The translations under genes and the position numbers were made by a program. From the NCBI RefSeq assembly GCF_009870125.1, contig NC_046683.1, forward strand, positions 9,982,001 through 10,046,000: DNA of 64,000 bases, in the 5' to 3' direction. The DNA comes from Drosophila pseudoobscura. Taxonomy: Eukaryota; Arthropoda; Insecta; Diptera; Drosophilidae. The notes beneath the pieces were generated by a model. That model searched no databases. It had not been told where the DNA came from and worked only from the letters and a program-made list of their open reading frames with translations. Positions 21,261 through 31,527 of the stretch are shown here, one piece after another. How positions within the stretch are numbered: position 1 is the first letter of the stretch; every line of letters begins with the position of its first letter.

Positions 21261-22951
21261 ACAACGAAAAGCATTCATAAAGTGCTCAATTCTTCTTTTT
21301 TTAGCATTCAATTGATGGTTTCTGAGCGATTTTAACTGAATATTTTATAGAGCATAGCAGAAATGCATTAGAAATTATAAAAAATGTACCTGTGCCATCT
21401 GAAAGAGGTATTGATACATAGATCATTTTGGTATACGAATAGAAAATCCTTTTATCCCAAGAGTTTTTCCAATAGTAAAATGCCTACTACTAAATTTAAG
21501 TTCTTAATAAACCTAAAACCAAGCTTCTTAGCTCCCTTAAAAAACATTCAATAGTTTTAATCATAAATTCTTTAAAAAAAACTCTACTTTTAAATGGTTT
21601 TCCCCTTAAATATAGTAAACAAAAATGCCATCTATTCGTGGAATATCTCAAGCAGAAATCTTAAATTATATTTCTAAGCCCCTCCTGTCTACTGTCTCTA
21701 ATCACATATCATTTCCTTCACGATTTTCCATGGCTTCAACTTTTAACGGGGCAGGAATAGGGGGTAAGCGCTCAATCGATTGCGACCAAACAGAACCTTT
21801 GGCCATTCCATTGCGCGATGACATACGCGACCTTGGGGTCTGGCTCTGACTCTGGCTCTGATCGAGACGTCTATGGGTATGGAATGGCTCTGCGGCTGGC
21901 GACGGCTGTGTGTCGCTGCATTGAACTTGGCATGCGATATTTAATTAGCCAACAAGCCAGCACTTCAGCATTTTGTTTAATATGGAACAACAACAAGCCA
22001 GAAGCGAGTTATTAAAAATAGTTCGAGTCTCGACTAGGCAGATGCCAACTAATTAAGTACAATTTCTTTAAAGTTTCCGTCAAATATTGAAAAGTACTAT
22101 CATTTTATAGTAGAATGTCACCTTTTAGAGGGTTTAGATCATTTATAAATATAAAATAGAGCATTTACGAGAGAAATCAAATCAATATTTGAAGAATTGT
22201 AAAATTACCAAAGCATAATTTTTCGAACAAAGACAACGAGAGTATGGAGAAGGGTAGATCAATGCCAGAATTTCTCTTATTTTAAGATTTAATCTTTAAA
22301 ACCCATGAACATTTCAATGTACATATAATATATATTTATACAAGTTTTTACCACCGAAAGAAGTTCCATTGCGATGTAAATCTTTAAAAGAAAGATCTAA
22401 ATCTCAGATCTAAATATTATAGAAATGGATTTAATTACTCCCCTTGCATAGCTAGATCTTTTCTAGACAAAAGAAACTTTCGATTTCGATTGCCATACAC
22501 TTTTTTGGCCCTGCTGTACTAACTCCTCTTCCACTGCCAGCCTAATCTAACCCGCCAACAGGGTATGGGTATGGCAAAAACTAAAACTCTAGCAAAAATA
22601 ATTGTAGTTTTTTTGATTATTTATAAAACTGGTTCCCGCCGCTCTTGCCCTCTCTCTCTCTTTATGTCGTATCACCGTGTCGCCTTCACGCACATTTCAA
22701 TGTCACTTTCGGGTCAGAAAGAGAGGGAGAGAGAGAGAGCATACACTGCACAATGTGCAGTGCACACGTATGGCCCTCTCGCTCTCATTCGGAGACACAA
22801 AATTTGGTTGAATTTTTGCAATTATTTAAATACTATTCTTAAGCGGCATTACAGTTTCTTTTCTTTTTAATTAGCTATAAACATTAAACGTAAAGTCCTA
22901 AGGGGAGGGTGTGTGTTTGGGTGTGTTTCTGTGGGCTCATCCAGTACCTGG

Positions 22952-24398
22952 CTAATAGCGCACTTTCTCCCTCTCCGCCCCAGTCTCAACCTCATACTCG
23001 TACTCCAGTTCCAATTTGGGTTTGGCGCGACGCCGTTTCGTTGATGATGTAGCAGCAGCAGCATCAGCCGTATCCGAAGTTTTCTTAGACTTTGTTTTCT
23101 TGGCTGGCACTTTGATGTCCTGTGATTGAAATTATTAGCAAGAGATTCGATTCCCTGGAAGCGATTCTATTTGTTTTCGGCAATTTGTTGGGCTACGGAC
23201 AGAGCGCGCACTCGCGCCATTCGTCAACGAATGGAAAAAACATTCTAAACAGAAGCGTTCTACGGCGCACGACTGCAGTCGTTGCACAGAGCTTGGCTCG
23301 GCCGGAACTCGTTTCTCATTTCTAATTATGGTAATTTTGTTTTGTGTGCAAATAAAGCCACAAAATAATACCAATTGTTGCTCGCAATGGAAGCCGCAAT
23401 TGCCGAAAACAAATGTGAAGATATAAACGCCTATAGCTACCTCGATATCATCAGCATCTGCATCATCATCGTCGTCGTCGTCGGAATGGCCAAAATCGCT
23501 GTCCATTTCCACTTCTTCGCGCTGGCCCGATTCGCTCTGGGAATCGTCGTCATCCTCTTCATCGTCCGTTTCGGCCTCAACAAACTCCTCGCTGAGCAGA
23601 TCCCTGTGCAGTTCGGCAGCTTCCCCGTCCACATCCATTTCACGCTCCACCTCCAGCTCTTCTTCCTCGTCCTCCTCCTCGTCTTGTTCGTCCTCAATGC
23701 GCTCCGCCTCGAGGGCCTTGTTGAAGGCAGTCTGTGAGAAGTTATAGATGTCGCGGTAGGTGCCATGCTTGAGACGTTCGAGCAGAGCCTTCTCGATATG
23801 ATTGTCGATCTTGGCCGCCACCAGGGCCTTCTCCTCGCGACGTGTCTCACGGCGCTCGATCTTGGTGGAGAGCGGCACGATGAGCTTCTGGCGGCGCAGC
23901 TTCAGCTGTCGCATACGCATCAGGTACTGAGTGATCTTGAGGAAACGCTGCTTGTTCTTGGATATGATGTACTTGGGCCAGAAGACCAGGTTCTCGTTGA
24001 TCTGTTCGATGGCCTTGTTGAAGTTGCGCGACAACTTGATGCGCTCCCACAGCTTGGCGGGCATGTGCGCCCGCTCCGCCGTCTTCATGAACAGATAGAT
24101 GATGCCGTTCTCCTCGCGGACGGTCGCGTACTGGGAGTTGGCCAGCGGACAGGTCCGCCGCGTGCACAGACCCGTCAGATTGTACTCATGGCGACAGAAG
24201 GTACGTGTGTCGGTTCTGCGTGGGAAGATTAATTTATAAATATATTTCTGTCTGCGCTGTTGGGTCATGCAGCACTTACTTGACTTTGTGCGAGCAGAAG
24301 GACTTGTTGATAATGCTCCAAACAACCTGTGAAATAAGCAGTCAAATTATTACATGCCCTAGGTATACCATATCTGTACTCACATCGTCGTGCTGCAT
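22952..24398 (-). CDS. Mak16: MAK16 ribosome-biogenesis protein
   Basis: Four exons join cleanly: 24384-24398, 24280-24326, 23441-24215 and 22952-23119, giving 334 aa (human MAK16 about 300). The start MQHDDVVW and [18 protein letters not shown] match the family N-terminus. It is followed by the cysteine cluster [18 protein letters not shown], the block [20 protein letters not shown], and [17 protein letters not shown]. Residues about 205-280 are a long Asp/Glu-rich region; the last exon adds basic nuclear-localisation-like runs ([15 protein letters not shown]) and ends in KVRY. MAK16 is a nucleolar factor of the pre-60S particle, needed for 5.8S/25S rRNA maturation. I recall the fly gene as CG1785. 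The donor of exon 3 (GAG followed by GTAGCT) is weak; reading through it gives an extended frame that lacks the conserved tail. The gene is divergent from the TMEM201-like gene 531 bp away. Confidence 0.97.
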
Positions 24399-24929
24399 GG
24401 TGAGGGCAGGTCTTTAGGCTTTACTTTGGCTAAAACGCAGTCAAAATTGCAAATTTTAACTTGAAACACGTGCAATGCGCCGATTCAAAAGAAAACACAC
24501 AGTGATGGCCTGCTACCGATGTACGTGTTGTATCGATAAGTGCATAATATCGACTGTCATATTGCGATATTATTGCAATAAATGTTTTGTTGGGAGTTTT
24601 CACGTGTTTTTTTCTGTTTTAAAAGGACGATTTGACTTTATGGCTGCCCATCCCACGCAGATAGTGCAAATAGTTATCGAATAACTTACAATGTGACCAT
24701 TTGACGTCATCCGATAATCAGAAGGCCCACCAATTTAACCACCACAATGCGCTGGATTTCTGCAACTATCGATTACCGCATTGGCAAAAGTGAGGTTATG
24801 GTACTCCGCGCGCGAAAAAAAGTGAGTCGATAATCCGGCGTCCTTTAACTATAGCTAAAATATAGTCAATTTAGTTAATTACTAGTCAAAAGTAAGCAAC
24901 GACAAACAGGGGAGAAGGTGCCCAGAACG
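24399..24929. promoter_or_regulatory. Divergent promoter between Mak16 and TMEM201-like gene
   Basis: A 531-bp spacer between two start codons. It contains a perfect DRE palindrome TATCGATA at 24531-24538 and further ATCGA sites near 24552, 24677 and 24768. There is no TATA box at a useful place. DREs between head-to-head fly genes commonly serve both directions; this is inferred from motif and layout. Confidence 0.55.
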
Positions 24930-27199
24930 ATGCTCAAGCTAGTGCTAATGATTACCTTCCCAGTTCTGGGAATCCTGCTAGTAATCAGAGTCATCGTAAA
25001 AAGACTATATGAAAATATACGGTGAGCGTAGTGCCCATGCTCGTATCTACAATAACTAATTGATTATAATACTGCTGCTAGACCCCGCTTTGATGCGACA
25101 GTAAACTGCTGGTTTTGCAATGAAAATGCCCGCGTGCGGTATGTGGAGCGGAACAGATGGACCTGTCCGAAGTGCGAGCAGTACAATGGCTTCACCAAGG
25201 ATGGCGACTACAATCGGGACATGTCCTTGCAGCGCGACACCAGTGCAGCCAGTTCGCAGAAGAACACCTCCACGCAGGAGTCCAATATCTGTGCGAATTC
25301 CTACTATCCGGGCGCCATACCCTCCTCCGCCATGAACCAATCCCTAAACAATGGCCTGTGCGGCCAGTGCAACGAGTCGCAGCGTCTGAAGATCGAAAAA
25401 CTTGCCCAGTTCGAGCCCAAGAACGAGTCTCGTTTCGATCAGGAGCTCAAGGTCTACAAGTTAGTGAAAAAAGAATCAATTTCTTGATATTTTATACCAT
25501 CCCAAAATCTATCCCGGATCAGAGAACAACTGGAGCATCAGTTCCGTTTGTGCAGCAGCTGTGAGCGGCATGTCAACAAGGTCCTCCACGAGAAGAAGAA
25601 GATGATTCTCAGCTCAAAGATCTTAAATTTCCTGATCAAAGGCGCGGCAGTGCTCAAAGAGCCGCATTTCAATCGTTTGGCCAGCGCCCAGCGCCAGCAG
25701 AGACTCCAACGCTATCAGCTGTGGATGGCCATCCTCACTGCGGGTAATATTTTGTGCCTGCTCTGCAGTCTACCGCCTGCCACACGCGAACAGTTTCACG
25801 CCTTTCTGGGCAAACATCTGGGCACGACGCTGTTCTACCTGTACTCCCATGTGGTGGCCCTGCTTCGTGTGACGTCCGCCGCTCTGGGCGACATGCTGGA
25901 ACAGCGGGCAGTCGTCGCTCGGACGAAACTGCTGCTGTATGCCCGGACCTTTGGCAAGCTGCTGCTGTACTCGGGCGGGCTCAGCCAGCAGCAGCTGCAG
26001 CAGGCCACGTTCAGTTCCTGCTTCATCGGCCTCTATCCGTATGCCATGCTCGCGTTGAGCTTCTTCCACAAAGTGAGCAATGGGCTGCGCCTGACCCGCT
26101 TCACCCTCATCCTGCTGATGTGGAGTGTCTGTGCCATGGGCACAGCCCTGCTGCAGCCCTACATCGATGGCATCAGCTTCAACGTGAGTAAACGACGCAG
26201 AAAAGGAGGTAAGGTGTCTGATCTTTTACTGTGTTTGCTCTCTCCTTTTAGCTGCTGGGCAGTGTGATAACCCTCATTCTGCTGGCCACAAATCGCGCTA
26301 ATCTGTTGAGCCAGAGGAGCCAAGACGAGTCGGCCAGCGAGAGCTTCCATCGGCTGTGCACAGACGAGTGCATCACCGATGAGGAAACCTTTGGCATGAT
26401 CACCGAGCAGCTGAGCACCTGCAGCGCCAGGAGCATCGGCTCCCCCTCGAGTGGCATCACCAGCCTCCAGCAGCAGACCTTCCTAGATAATGGAAGCGTC
26501 AGGAATCTGTCGCGCATTTCCCCCCACAGTGGCATCACCAGCCTTCGACAGCGTGGACTGGCCAAACGTCACGGAAAATCGCCCACCGGTCTGTCCATGG
26601 AATCGCTGCATCTGTCCAGCCGGCAGGGCCCTTCGACTGTTTACTCGGCTCCCACCTGGCGGCCTGCTCCTGATCCTGCTTCCCCTGCGGCTCCCACATG
26701 GAACGAACCGCTGCAATCCACTGCTACGGACTGGTACAGGCACGCCAATCTGAACGGACACACGATGCATCAGATGAACGGCCGATCCACGCAGAATCTG
26801 CTGATGCCCTCGCGGCTGCCTGTGCCACAGACCGAACGGGATGTCGGCGCCTGGGTGGTCACGCACAGCATCAATCCAAATGCCTACGACCAGTGTCCCA
26901 AAGAGTCGCAGCAGAAGGAACAGCTGCAGCAGCAGCAGCAGCTCTCTCGCACCTCCTCGCAGTCCTCGGGCTTTGAGTCGCAGACACGACCGGAATCCCA
27001 ATGGAATCCCACTCCTACGGCCGGCAATCCTTTCCAGTTTTATGCACCCTCAGCTGCCCCATCGCCAGGATTCTCGTTTGCCGGACCCCCCGCCTGGGAT
27101 TATCCTGGCCAACGTACTCGCCGCGAGGGCGTCACCCTGCAGCCCGGGGACCTGCTGCGAAATTGGGTGGAGGGCAAGGGCAGGGCACAGCTTCACTGA
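24930..27199 (+). CDS. TMEM201/Samp1 (Ima1)-like inner nuclear membrane protein
   Basis: Four exons (24930-25021, 25082-25459, 25523-26183, 26252-27199) join in frame to give 692 aa; human TMEM201 is about 666. Exon 1 encodes a hydrophobic N-terminal segment. Next comes the Ima1 N-terminal zinc-binding region with CWFC (C40, C43) and CPKC (C59, C62), then LCGQC and LCSSC cysteine pairs. Four or five membrane segments follow in exon 3 and the start of exon 4 (near LWMAILTAGNILCLLCSL, TTLFYLYSHVVALL, LYPYAMLALSFF, LTRFTLILLMWSVCAMG, LLGSVITLILLA). The remaining 290 residues are a Ser/Gln/Pro-rich tail with a polyglutamine run. The family spans the inner nuclear membrane and links lamina and LINC complexes with nuclear positioning. 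It is convergent with the CREC gene. The family call is good; the exact fly symbol is not given because I am not sure of it. Confidence 0.88.
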
Positions 27200-27519
27200 T
27201 GAACAGATGGTGATTTCAAAAGCACTGTTTTTACTATTTTTTTTTCCCTCTCACTGCCTGAAGGATAGTTTTAAACATATTTATTGATCTATTAGACGCT
27301 TTTTGATTATTATTATGATGATGATGATAAACCGGATATATATGGTTTCATTTAGCTTTAAGTTTATGGATAGGACTTGTGTTCATTTACTGCATTTCAC
27401 TGGATATATATATCTTTAGAACAACTAACAAATTTTACAACCAAAAACATTCTATGATTTCTTTAGTGTGTGGGTGTGGTCGGGGGGGCTTGGGGGGGGG
27501 GGGGGAGACTGTTGTCTGT
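27200..27519. other. Convergent 3' region with poly-G tract
   Basis: Shared 3' end of two convergent genes. For the minus-strand CREC gene, AATAAA is present (TTTATT on plus, about 27277-27282). ATG repeats lie near 27318-27329. A G-rich tract (27482-27505, seven G, CTT, then about fifteen G) lies only 15 bp from the CREC stop codon, inside its 3' UTR as a poly-C stretch. Confidence 0.7.
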
Positions 27520-28452
27520 CTACAACTCGTCATGCCGCATCAAGGAGCCGCCATACTCGGTGGCCGGGGAGCTCAAAAAGGTGTTGTACTTGTCCAGGAT
27601 TTCCGCCTTTGTCAGCTGCTCATCCTTGTCCGCATCGGCCTCCATGAAGAGACGCAGGGCCTGGCTATCGGTCTGGCCCGGGCCATGGGGGGCTATCCAC
27701 TGGCGCGTTTCCGCCTCGCTGAGAAACCCATCGCCGTCCAGATCGAGGAACTTGCCGAACACATCACGCTCTTCGCCCACCCACTCGGGTGTCTCCTCAT
27801 CGGTTGAGTCCGGCTGGTACATGTCGAGCAAATACTCGGCCAGGGAGATTTTGCCATCGTGGTCTAGGTCCAGGTCATCAAACATCTCCTTGAGGACAAC
27901 ATCACGCATGATGGTATGGTTATTGGAGTGGAGGAACTCCGAGAACTCCTCGTGGGATAGGCTATCGTCGCGATCCCTATCGGCCACTTTCCAGCGGCGG
28001 CGATCGCGGTTTATCAGGCTCCGGTAGCCAGCCAAGTCTGAAAGCGGAAGACCCCTTAAATGCTATGTGAACCTCCACTTCTCCACTGAGAGCCACTTAC
28101 CATAACCGTAGATGGTACTTTGGTACACGTTCCAGGTGATGTTGCCATTGTTCTCCGGATTCAGACGCTTCCAGAGGCGTGCCACATCATTCTCGATGTA
28201 CCGTCGCGATGCTTGGGCGATCCAATCCTTCAGCTCTGTCAACGTCACCATCCCATTGCTGTCCCCATCCATGAGATCGACAAGCAGGCCCAAGCGCATC
28301 TTGATCTCCTCCCGCGAGGAGGGGTCTGTGTCCTGAAAAATCTTCTTGGCATTAGATGAGGAGTCGTCCTCCGAGCTAATAGCAGCAACGCTTTTGGCGG
28401 CAATTGCGACAACCAGCAGCAGCCACAAAATTCCAGTTGTAGGCCACTCCAT
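27520..28452 (-). CDS. ER-luminal EF-hand protein (CREC family, reticulocalbin/calumenin-like)
   Basis: Two exons, 28101-28452 and 27520-28037, with a 63-nt intron, give 289 aa. Residues 1-24 are a signal peptide (WLLLVVAIAA core) and the last four residues are HDEL, the ER-retrieval signal. Six EF-hand positions are visible: D62-E73, a degenerate one at about 98-110 with NPENNGNITWN, D137-E148, D174-E185, D216-E227 and D252-E263; the last four keep Asp at 1 and 3 and Glu at 12. CREC proteins bind calcium with low affinity in the secretory pathway and assist protein folding or calcium handling. The length is slightly below calumenin (about 315). An upstream in-frame ATG at 28635 would place the signal peptide internally, so the 28452 start is chosen. 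Which of the fly CREC genes this is cannot be fixed by eye. Confidence 0.94.
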
Positions 28453-29868
28453 TTTCTGTATATTCCGGGTGTACGTTCGTTCGATTCGAGTTTTACAAAT
28501 TTTTTCAAAAACTAATTTTTCCGTTTGTTTTCTGGAATGAATGATACTTTCATCTAAAATCAGTGCTGTATGTTTGAAGTTTTTTAAGGCAGAGTCTACT
28601 ATGTCTGAAAACCATCGAGCTATTTGGCAAATCAAGTGAAAAGCTATCTGATTTAACCATATTACGTTTCGAAAATTATGTCAGCGGTCGAATTTCTTTG
28701 GTATGTCCTTATGTCACTAGGCCTGCCTACCAGTGGGTAGCCATGACATGAGTACCGCAGCAACTGGCTGGTTGGTGCATATACATACATATCCCCCAGT
28801 TTATCTATGCAACGAAAATAAATATTGTTGGCTGAAAGCTGATCAATTTACTCGCTCGTTAGTTCATTTTCTTTTTATTTAGTGAAAGAATTCGTCCTTT
28901 TAACCCGTTCGATTTAGTACCCTCTCCAGGTCGCACACCTTGCAACTTCTGGGAGATGTTCCCTTTGTAACGGTAACGTGAACAGAAATATCGGTTGATT
29001 CCGATAATGGCCGACAGTGGACGCACCCCGTTGTGCTATCCCTTAACTATAACACCACCGAGTATGTAAATCACATATAAGTTGTATACATCTAGAACTA
29101 GCTTTTACATGATTTGAACAAATGAAGCAGTTAGCAGTTAACTTTAGATATTATGTATCTCATCTTCCTTCTCAGATTCACTCCTGATATACTATCTCTA
29201 ACAGTCTCTCTCTCAGACTGAGGCATAGGAGTTTTAATGCATTTTATGGTCTATTTATAGAAAAGTACAAAAATAATCGGAGTACTCGAGCTTTTTGCCA
29301 CCACTAGACTGCTATTTGTTTTGGTTATCGTAGTATCGATATTGCACTGCAAAATGCCGGCTTAGACTGTCCAATGAAGGGCCATGGAGATTGGCTGCAA
29401 TAAGTCAGTCAGTCAATAAGTTGTGAATTTGAAATCATTAATAAGGCAAACATTTAAAAATATAACATTTGAATTAATAGTTGAATTACCGGCCTGGCAA
29501 CGCCGCGCAGACCATCAAAACCAGCTGAGTTGGCATCCCCCTCACCGCAGTGATAAGAATGAGTGTAAGCGGGATAGGGAGAGGTGACAAAAGTGCAAGT
29601 GCAATTTTAGCAGCAGGCGGCGGCAGGCTAAAAGTAAATGCAAATATTTTCGGTCACTGCCGCCAGCAGACAGCCAGCCAATAGCCGAAAAAAATAAATT
29701 AAACAGGCCCAGCACACCGAGTAGAGGGAGCGGCACGGCAGTAACACTCGGCAGCGACAATTTATTTCGACGAGGCCGGCGTCGAGCGAGCGCGTCCATC
29801 GTCCAATAAATCTGATCGAACGACGAATCCCACATCGACGGCCCCAAACAGAAACACAAACAGGCAGC
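28453..29868. other. Divergent intergenic region between CREC and UROS genes
   Basis: No gene supported. Contains an imperfect inverted repeat at about 28700-28755 (TATGTCA, then CTACC AGT GGGTAG, then TGACATG) and a DRE palindrome TATCGATA at 29334-29341, a plausible promoter element of the UROS gene. GC content rises from 29480 into the UROS leader. Confidence 0.55.
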
Positions 29869-30732
29869 ATGACGAGCCGCCAGCGGACGGTGATTATTTT
29901 CAAATCGGAATCGGATAGCACCGATGTGTACGCGGAGACGCTGCTGGGGCACAACTTCAATCCGGTGTTCGTGCCGACGCTGTGCTTCGGCTTCAAGAAC
30001 CTGCAGGAGCTGGGCAACAAGCTACAGACGCCGGACAAATACGCGGGCATCATCTTCACCAGTCCACGGTGCGTGGAGGCCGTCAACGAGGCGCTGCTGC
30101 TGGGCGAACTGCCAGGTGGTTGGAAGCTGTTGCATAACTATGCCGTCGGCGAGGTGACCCACAACCTGGCCCTCAGCACGCTGCAGCAGCTCTTCACGCA
30201 CGGCAAGCAGACGGGGAATGCCCGCAACCTGGGCGAGTACATTGTGGACACGTTCGATGGGTCGCGCGATCTGCCGCTGCTGCTGCCGTGCGGCAATCTG
30301 GCCACCGACACCCTGCTCTCTAAGCTGGCCGAGAACGGCTTCTGTGTGGACGCCTGCGAGGTCTACGAAACGAAGTGTAGCCCCCAGCTGGGCGAGTGCG
30401 TGGAACGGGCACTGAAGGAGGCCGGCGACAGCGTCGAGTTTCTGGCCTTCTTCTCGCCCTCGGGCGTCGCCTGTGCCATGGAGTACTTCCGGGCGCACAA
30501 CATTTCGCTGGAACCCTGGAAGCTGGTGGCCATCGGGCCGAGTACACGGCGTGCCCTGGAGTCGCAGGGCCAGAAGGTCTACTGTACCGCGGAGCGGCCT
30601 ACGGTGGAGCATCTGGTGAAGGTGCTGCTCAATCCGCAGGACAGCAGGGAGCGGCTGGTGCGTGAGCGGGAGCAGATGCAGGAGCTCGAACGGGCTGCGG
30701 CCGCCGCCGCCGCTGCCCTGGAAAACAATTAG
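29869..30732 (+). CDS. CG1885: Uroporphyrinogen-III synthase
   Basis: A single-exon 287-aa protein (human UROS 265). It begins MTSRQRTVIIFKSESDSTD and has the two-lobed HemD pattern: a first-lobe GIIFTSPRCVEAV motif (residues about 60-72), a linker with VGEVTHN, a second lobe with LLLPCGNLATDTL and a Tyr-containing VYETKCSP, and the family motif FFSPSGVACAME followed by AIGPSTRRALESQG. UROS closes and inverts hydroxymethylbilane to uroporphyrinogen III, the fourth step of haem synthesis from ALA, in the cytosol. The C-terminus ends in an alanine run (AAAAAAAALENN). Codon use is strongly biased. The start is the ATG after CAGGCAGC, which puts the first beta strand at the N-terminus. From memory the fly gene in 8B is CG1885; the enzyme call is firm, the symbol a little less so. 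Confidence 0.93.
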   Translation: MTSRQRTVIIFKSESDSTDVYAETLLGHNFNPVFVPTLCFGFKNLQELGNKLQTPDKYAGIIFTSPRCVEAVNEALLLGELPGGWKLLHNYAVGEVTHNLALSTLQQLFTHGKQTGNARNLGEYIVDTFDGSRDLPLLLPCGNLATDTLLSKLAENGFCVDACEVYETKCSPQLGECVERALKEAGDSVEFLAFFSPSGVACAMEYFRAHNISLEPWKLVAIGPSTRRALESQGQKVYCTAERPTVEHLVKVLLNPQDSRERLVREREQMQELERAAAAAAAALENN

Positions 30733-31130
30733 GATCTGATTCATTATTATTTATAGCCGTGACTGTCCGTCGACAAAATGTACAAAAAAGAAATGACCGG
30801 GGCCCGGCATTGAATGCCGTGCGCGGTTTTGTTTGTTTCTTAATCGAAAATCATTCACCTCCCATCGAAATAAATTTTTGTTTTCTTTTGTTTTCATCCA
30901 AATCTAAAATTAGGATTTCGCTTTATGGATTGTGGGTCAAATTCAAATAGGCAAGGCAAAAATACACTTCGTTTTCTGCATCTGGCAGAGCTGGCGCGCG
31001 ATAAGTGTATCGATTTGGCGCGCATCAGTCGATAGTATCGATGGCTAAGCTGCTCTCTTTGAATCGAGTACATCCATTTTTGTATGGGAGCAACAGTTTT
31101 CAAAAATCAAGGTACATACATGGTTTCGTA
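30733..31130. other. UROS 3' region and possible promoter
   Basis: Short 3' UTR with AATAAA at about 30869, followed by TATCGAT sites at about 31007 and 31037-31042 separated by GGCGCGCATC. The latter may belong to a promoter for the downstream unit. Confidence 0.45.
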
Positions 31131-31355
31131 TCCTTGAAGGAGAACAGTTAACCCTTTGTAGACCAAGGGGTATTTTGATTTATCACCACAATTAATGAGC
31201 ATTCAATTGTGGTTTTTTCTAAAGTACAGAGGAAATATGGCATGGATCTACGAGTAGAATTTACAATCAGTAATATTTTCAGCCATTTACATCAAGTCGT
31301 TGAACTGATTAAATAGGGGGGGCTTAAGTGGGCTAAGTTCGTTTTTGTCATCGGT
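31130..31355 (+). repeat. Third copy of the e(r)-upstream dispersed repeat
   Basis: Diverged match to 17395-17650. Shared landmarks are AGAACRNTTAACC, TNGACCANNGGTNATT, GATGGATTTAC or CATGGATCTAC, AGAATTTANAANC, and most clearly GGGGCTNAANNGGGCTAAGT followed by TCGTTTTTNTCATCGGTAT (17610-17648 versus 31318-31358). In both places the repeat lies just upstream of a likely non-coding leader exon. Confidence 0.65.
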
Positions 31356-31527
31356 ATCGCCCTTCCCCCCGTGCGCCAACAGTTTTTGTTTCGTTCGTTT
31401 CGCTCCTTTTTTTTGCGTTTTTTGATTTCATTTGATTTGTCCGCCCAACCGGGAAAATCAAGAAGCCGAAAAACTTAATGTGCAGCATCCGTTTACGTGC
31501 ACCAAGAGTTTCCCCAACGAAGAAATT
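31356..31527 (+). other. Candidate 5' UTR exon (possibly Moesin)
   Basis: T/G-rich then A-rich leader-like sequence ending in a good donor (GAAATT followed by GTAAGTTG). No coding. The next downstream coding gene on this strand is Moesin, 20 kb away, so this could be its most distal leader exon; unproven. Confidence 0.3.

Noticed and set aside
23375..24232. Plus-strand frames of 120-155 codons opposite Mak16
   Set aside because: They are antisense shadows of a strongly biased coding exon; only the minus strand gives a known protein.
27520..28027. Plus-strand frames opposite the EF-hand gene
   Set aside because: Shadow of the minus-strand CREC coding sequence, which has a signal peptide, EF-hands and HDEL.
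30022..30744. 240-codon minus-strand frame opposite the UROS gene
   Set aside because: Antisense shadow of high-GC codon-biased DNA; the plus strand encodes a complete enzyme.
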